Made by a program: the position numbers and the translations under genes | The notes under the pieces: model-generated | What the model was told of the DNA's origin: nothing | Seen by the model: the letters and a program-made list of their open reading frames with translations, nothing else | Databases searched by the model: none | Assembly (NCBI GenBank): GCA_000708835.1 | Contig: DF237107.1 | Span: 62,001 to 126,000 of the forward strand | Length of the DNA stretch: 64,000 bases | Direction: 5' to 3' | Source: Klebsormidium nitens | Lineage: Eukaryota > Streptophyta > Klebsormidiophyceae > Klebsormidiales > Klebsormidiaceae | Part shown: one piece after another, positions 58,029 through 64,000 of the stretch | Position numbering within the stretch: the stretch's first letter is position 1 | Layout of the letters: each line of letters begins with the position of its first letter

Positions 58029-61000
58029 ATGGCGCTGATCCCTCCTCACCCATGGGTTCATGCAGTCGTGGCCATCATTGGCACCCTCGTGTGCCTCTAC
58101 TCTTTCCTAGGCAGGCTTTGGAAGGGCACATTTCTTACCTCGGAGGTGATGGCTGCGACAGCGGTTGGAGTCATCATCGGTCCTGCCGCTGCCAGGATCA
58201 TAGATCCTCAAACGCAGCTTTCCAGACATACATTGTATGGGATCGTTGAGGCGGTGAGGCCTCCCTTTGGTTGCAGGAGAATGGCAAATGCAGTGCCAGG
58301 ATTCTCATAGCAAGGATGTCCACCAAGGACATTGGAGATTGTCAGCTACTCATTCAATCCAACAGATCGTTGTTGATTTTCCCAAGTCAAAAGTCAGAAA
58401 GGGCGCACTCTTGTGCACCAAAGCGTTATCTGACTTCAAGACCGCATTTATTTTCAATTTGCAGCCCCTTGTATTTTGTGGTAATGCAGCGTCATCTGCA
58501 AATTCCCATGTGCAAACTGGCAATTCCTGCACTCTGACCAGGCCCTTTCCCTTTTGCATGCAGTTCTCAGCCTCCGTTCTGGCTGTCCAGTCAGTCTCCA
58601 TCGCCCTCTCTCTGCCCCAGTGTTACTACGAGCGCAACTGGCGCTCAGTGCTCATCTTAGTGGGGCCCCTCATGCTAGTTACCTGGGCCATCTCATTTGG
58701 ATTGGCCGTGGCGCTGTTTGTGGGGCGATTAGGTGTCCTGAATTGTCTACTCATTGGGGCCACTTTGACGCCGACTGATCCAATCCTGGCCAGCACGATC
58801 GTGGAGGGCCGATCCGCTGAGACGTAAGGACCGGAAATGCGTCTTACACAATTAGATGGTTTCATTCAGAGTTGCGCGTCCTCGGTTTGCTCTTACAAGA
58901 CAGCTTAGGGTGCGCGTCGACCGAAAAGCTGCAGAAAGCTATTCAGATTTCTTAGTCAATTGGATGGCCTTTCAGATCCACGTGGTATATCACGGTACAT
59001 ACCAGATGGGTGATATGGCCCTAAAAGTACCGTACCTCCTACCTAACGGTACTACAAAGGCAACACTGGAGGCCAAGTAGATCTTCGGTCGACGCGCAAC
59101 CTTACAATCATAGAGACCAACTTACTTCCCTGGGTGGTGCAGGGACCGTTTGGCAGAAGACGGTCAGTCTGCCTTGACATACAAAAAAGACTGCCAATGT
59201 CCAGTCTGTCGGCAAGCAGGATTGCAAGCACAATCTCGTCCCAGAATGCTCCATATTTAGCTTTGGACACCCAGTCAACAGATTCGAAAAACAGGGTCTC
59301 TCATCATCTTTGAACCCGTTGCGGCACGTTGCTTGTCTGCCTTTGGAATTGAACATTGCCTCAATTCCTGAGGCATCAATGTTCAGTGCCTCGACTGTCT
59401 CCATTTCATTTGCCCCTGCAAAAAATGCGACGATCTGCGCAGTCCGCTCACTTTGTAATCTGCCTTTGGCCAAGTCGACTTACAAACCTGGTTTGCCTCG
59501 GCCAAGTATTTGATCATTTGAAAGTATAGGTAACCCTGTACTCCTTTCCAACTAGTTTTCGTCTGAGCCACCCCACTGCCCCCACCTTCCATTTTTCCTA
59601 AGCCGTAATCAGTGCCCTTCCATGTAACTAGGTTGGTCTGACCATTCACCAGTGCTGCCGGCCCCATCTTCTGATTTGTGCGAGCGTGCCACTCGTCCCT
59701 AAACATCGGTATTGAAATTCCGGCTTTCACCTCAAACAAAACTACGCATGCATTCACGGCTCCTATATGTGCAGATTTGTCAGACTGAGTTACTAAAAGT
59801 TTGATAGTCAAACTCCCTTGCAGATACATCCCAGAGGAGCTGCGCAACATTCTGCAGGCGGAGAGCGCGCTCAACGATGGGGCCGCATATCCACATGTTG
59901 CCCTCGCCGTGCTTCTTCTCGATCCTGACTTTTCAAAGGGGGAGGCGATCGCACGCTGGTTCTACAAGGGGTGGGCTTATGACGTAAGCAAGACTAGTCG
60001 GAAGGCCTTGATTGTGGAACAGTCATTGCATCTCTGGAAGTGCGAAAAGTAGAAAACTGACAGTCGAAGAATTCTCAACACCAACAAAAATACTTCACGT
60101 GCGGTTGCATCCTCCAACTCTGCACCCACTCTGAGCCTCGAAGCAACTCGACCCGTTCCTTGACGACTCTTTCCAGTGCGGGCAGCTGACAAACGAGATG
60201 AAAGCTGCTGGACTATCTTCCCAAGTCGGAAGTCTCTGTGACGGGTGCAGATTGCTTACGGTGTTCTGTGCTTGATAGGTCTTTGCAAACGATTCGCAGA
60301 TGTTTCTGGGCATCGCCATGGGCGCTGCGTACGGCTTCTGCTGCCGCCTGCTCAACATCCTCGGCCGCCGCTACAAGCTGGTCGAGCGGCAATCGTTCCT
60401 GGCGCACGTGTTCGGTATGGCCCTCGGGGTCGTGGGGACAGTCACGCTGGTCGGTGAGTGGCACCGCACTCCTTTCTATCCTAGATATTTCAAGAGAAGC
60501 GAGCATCTCGGAATTACGGAATTGTGGATGTGGAGTACTTTGTTTCTACAGAGCATTATCCCATTTTTCGTTGGAACGTGCTGACCTTCAGTTACCAGTG
60601 TCTCAACCTCAAGTCTGACATGCAAGAGTTCGCACCCTTTTGCTCCATGATTGGGACCAGAGACTCAACTCTTCCCAAGCTCAATATCTTCCCAAGCTCG
60701 ACATCTTGGAGATATCGTTGGTAATCACTTTGCCCGACTACAAGGCATAAGCCTGTGGTCGATGACCATCAACGAGCACTCTACCTCCACATCGGCAGAC
60801 TCGTTTGGCAGACCCTGATCCTCCGAAGAGTCTGGCGAAACGTAGTGCTGGCGACTCCACTCTGTTACACATACGAATGAAGTTCGCATCTCTAATACTA
60901 CTTACCCAGATCCAGGTTGCTCGGCTTGCTGAACGGGCAACCACTAAGCATTCCCGTTTCGCTCAGGCTTCGACAAGCTTCCTCAGCTTGCGTTCCGAAG

Positions 61001-63207
61001 CTCGTTGAGGTTTCAGCTTCAAATTATCACTTTGCCCCATCATTCAACTCAGAAGTTCGGTGATTCTCAAAGCAAAAGTGCCTTGATCCCTCCTGTCAAG
61101 ACCGAACAACATCAATCCGTTTCGAAATGGTTGTGACCTAAGAAGACGTCAAACGGTTTTGAAAGTATTTTCTTGTTTTCCGCAGGCTCGGAAGGCGTCC
61201 TAGCCAGCACCGTCGCGGGTATCGCCTTCACCGCGCGTGAACCCGCCGAAGAAGCGGAAAAGTACGAGGCGCGCGCCGGCATCGAAGCAATCATCGTGAT
61301 GACGTATTTTGTCTTCTTCGGCGCGATCCTGCCCTATAAGCGATGGGACGAGATCGGCGTGTGGCGGCTATCGCTCTTTAGCCTGGCGGTAATCTTCCTA
61401 CGGCGGATGCCCGCAGTGATTCTGCTGAGCCCCTGGATTCCGGCGCTGGACCCCCACGAGGACTTCAGGGTGACGCTCACCAACGTCAGCGGGTGATGTC
61501 AGCCTTTTTGGACTCAGAGTCGGGTTCGCTGGGTGTGGTTGGCTGTCAGCGTGTGCTTGTACTCTTTTGACTTGCTCGCTTACTGATAAGCTGTTCCTTG
61601 CGTGATTCTCCTTCTTACTCTTAGGATCTTATTACAAAGAAAAGAAGTATCTTTTTGCAAATTCCATTTGTTTGTTAAAAGTCGATTCTGGGCTGATTTA
61701 TGAATTCTGGGGCAGGTATTGCAATTCTCAAGCCGCTTATTCTCGAAAGTTTGCTCTTGGAGATCACAGCTGAACAGATATCCGTCCGTGCTGTCCCGCC
61801 TCCTAGCTTTACCTTGAAACTCAGCGTGCAAAGCTGTGGCCCACCCTTAGTGCGGTGGGGCTAACGCAATATGTGTTCAAGAAGAAGCATGCCTTTCCCA
61901 GAGTGGGAGCGCGGCCAGACACGCTTCTGGAACACGAGTGCTTGTCAGCACATGCAAGCACGAGTCTTTTGTCAACTCAGAAAGGATCGTAAGCAGGATA
62001 CGTCATTCTCTAGCTGATTCGTTCCACCTGATATGCGGCTGCTTTCATGTGAAAGATCCTTGAGCATGCACAGTAATCAGAAGGGGGAAGAAGCCGACGT
62101 CAAGCGTTTCGTTTCGGCGACATACTTTCTCAGAGTGCGACTTTCTGTTTCAAAGCGAGCTTGCGAAGGATGCTTAGCAATTTTTTACATTCGCATCCCT
62201 TGCAGTTCTCCAGCCTAAAAGTCCGATGAGTTCATGCCCCGCTGCCCTGTATGGTGCAATCTGACATTTCCAGACACCCGACAGATGCACTCTCCTGTTC
62301 CGGGCAACTGCCAAGAACCAAGTGCTTTTGCCACGTGAGATTCCGGGCTGCTTGTAGATCTTCCCGACACTCTTGCGCAGGTTCAGACCAAGCCAGTCTC
62401 ATCCCGCGCACCCTTCCCGACGCTCTGCTTCTCCTCGACAATGCAAACGCTCTCCCCTTCTTCTCTGATCAGGCCGCGTTCGGCGGCTTCTTCGGCCCGA
62501 TCGGCGTTGGCACGCTCTACTACGCGGCGCTCGCGTTCCGCTTCGTCGAAAACGAGGACGTCTTCGCGGTACTGTCCTTCGTCGTGCTGGCGTCCGTAAT
62601 CGTCCACGGACTCTCCGCAACGCCGCTCTCCCTGAGCCTGCACTACGCGCTCAAGCACTGGAAGGAGCACCCCATCCAACCGACCGGGGGGCCCCTTCCG
62701 GGGCTCAAAGAGTGGCTGCACTACGGGCACTTCTGGGCGCACCTCTTTCACAGGTGGGCAGATTTAAGGTCCCCCGTTTCCAAAGATTCTAGATCGAAAA
62801 TCGTGAGAAGGGTGCCGGAACGTACGCTTGGGCTTCGACTTTGCATTACGGTAGGTTGGAACTTTCGCGAATCTTCTGTAAGACGTGGTGAGGAGCTGCG
62901 AAACGCTTTGCTCTCGAGCTTCTTATGGGGAACACGTGCTCTTGTTAACCGTAAAGGAAGTCAGTTTGTTTGCCAGCTCACAATATCGCTCAAGGCCCAA
63001 GGGCCGCAGCATTACGTCGTCTGAAAGGGTGGACTGCACTCAGTGCCTCCTATCGAGGCTCTTTGAAACACGGTCCTTGGTTGGATGAAAGGTCTTATCT
63101 AATTCTGTGACACTTGCAGGACTCTGCGATACGAGCACGAGCCCGAGCATCAGCCGCCGATCGCGCGACTTGAGAGCGGTTCCTCTACGCGAACTGCCGC
63201 TGAGTAA
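58029..63207 (+). CDS. Na+/H+ antiporter, fungal NHA1-like CPA1 type
   Basis: Exchanges Na+ (or K+) for H+ across a membrane, most likely the plasma membrane by analogy with fungal NHA1. Seven exons: 58029-58253, 58564-58823, 59824-59983, 60300-60453, 61186-61469, 62473-62753, 63120-63207. Phases match; 483 aa, with about 11-12 hydrophobic segments. Family marks: TPTDPILAS (144-152), ESALNDG with the ion-binding ND pair at 179-180, GSEGVLASTVAGIAFT, MTYFVFFGAILP, LRRMPAV, and GGFFGPIGVGTLYYAALA. The pattern is closer to fungal and bacterial NhaP/NHA1 proteins than to plant vacuolar NHX or SOS1. There is no long cytosolic tail; the C terminus is a short hydrophilic ~45 residues. The ATG at 58029 directly precedes the first membrane segment. 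Confidence 0.9.
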
Positions 63208-64000
63208 TTGAAGCGATCAGGGTGCTTTGTCTTTTTAACTCCCAACGCACAAAAGCAGTCGAATACGGGCCGGGCACTAAGCATAATCGTCATTTGAATA
63301 GGTCCCGCAGGTATTATTGATGCAGAGTACATACGCCGATGCAGACTACTTAGCCGGGTGGTCCGACTACTGCTGTCGAGGACGTTCGAACACAAAGCGA
63401 ACAGACAATCCATCTACTGGTATGATAATCGGTCCAGCGTTTGGCAAACAGATATGTTTACAGTACGTACATCAGCTGTTGTTCTTGCCGTGTTCTACTT
63501 TGGGTGACACGACTAACCGGATGGCATTCGTGTAGCTAAGCGGCACGACAACGTCTGCCGATTTTGCGCGCTGATTGCAATGATGTCGTGAAGGCTTTAA
63601 CATTTGGTACAGGCACAATAAGCTAGCTAAGCGAAGCTAAGCTCTCCCTTAGGCTCGCGTGCATGACGTGCGCGCGGCCCCCTTTCAATTGCTCTACAGC
63701 GCATATGAAACCATAACCGACTGGACTGCATGTTTGATATCGTTTTGACTCGACATGCATGACATGATTGCTCTTGCATCATTCACAGGCGCGGCCTGCG
63801 ATCGATCTGGACGGTTAACGCAACACTTATAGCTAGATATCCAATCATGGCATCAAATTTCCTATAGATCGATACTGCATGTGGGCCGCCTTTTCATTGG
63901 TTGCATCCGGGCAATTATAAACCGGGAAAATTTGTGGGTCAATTTGCGCAGCCGCCTGCATGAGTACGCATATATTGAAATATATATAGGCGCCCGCGGT
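63208..64000. other. right-end flank, no gene recognised
   Basis: Short frames only. AGCTAGCTAAGCGAAGCTAAGC near 63620 is a small internal repeat, and an AT-rich palindromic tract, ATATTGAAATATATATA, lies at about 63970. No gene recognised. Confidence 0.4.

Noticed and set aside
1-64000. CRISPR array, bacterial operon or integrated prophage
   Set aside because: Repeats are degenerate, tied to exon edges and without unique spacers; genes are intron-rich and eukaryotic.

Overview
The window is nuclear DNA from a green plant-lineage eukaryote. Every well-supported protein gene except possibly one is split by short GT-AG introns, and several products are plant-type: a phragmoplastin-class dynamin (DRP1), plant-type O-methyltransferases, a MutS2, and two proteins with plastid-transit-like N termini. 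Together with a fungal-type Na+/H+ antiporter and an intron-bearing tRNA-Lys, this suggests an early-diverging streptophyte; a Klebsormidium-like charophyte alga is my best guess, but the sequence alone does not prove it.

Layout: 1-1015 an orphan minus-strand ORF; 2220-4763 a decayed HSP70 pseudogene; 5925-8813 (-) O-methyltransferase copy 1, whose last intron has a damaged donor; 8814-11132 a spacer with a foldback repeat; 11133-21227 (-) a ten-exon gene for a large acidic, membrane-anchored, probably plastid protein with a DUF3110-like C terminus; 21971-24224 (+) a coiled-coil protein with a KEN box; 24669-26439 (+) an unrecognised three-exon gene; 27496-28748 (-) a Uma2/DUF820-like protein; a 20-base assembly gap at 28824-28843; 29946-38356 (-) DRP1 in 14 exons; 39968-47101 (+) MutS2 in 7 exons; 47991-48095 (-) tRNA-Lys(CUU) with a 33-nt intron; 49533-52250 (+) O-methyltransferase copy 2; 54095-57339 (-) a RING-H2 E3 ligase; 58029-63207 (+) a fungal-type NHA1-like Na+/H+ antiporter in 7 exons. 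I built the exon models by hand; in each, intron phases match and the summed coding length is a multiple of three.

The most unusual feature is a recurrent architecture rather than a gene. In at least four loci (HSP70 pseudogene, DUF3110-like gene, DRP1, MutS2) an exon edge, with its splice site and some flanking intron, is tandemly repeated inside the neighbouring intron as decaying copies. The repeat period is mostly about 115-180 bp. I call these exon-edge echoes. They lengthen introns and litter them with decoy splice sites. The palindrome TGACGTCA is also far commoner than chance, with at least 14 copies counted by eye.

Three gene pairs are divergently arranged (DUF3110-like/coiled-coil, DRP1/MutS2, RING/NHA1). 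Otherwise the genes look functionally unrelated, apart from the two O-methyltransferases, which share exon structure and face away from each other about 41 kb apart.
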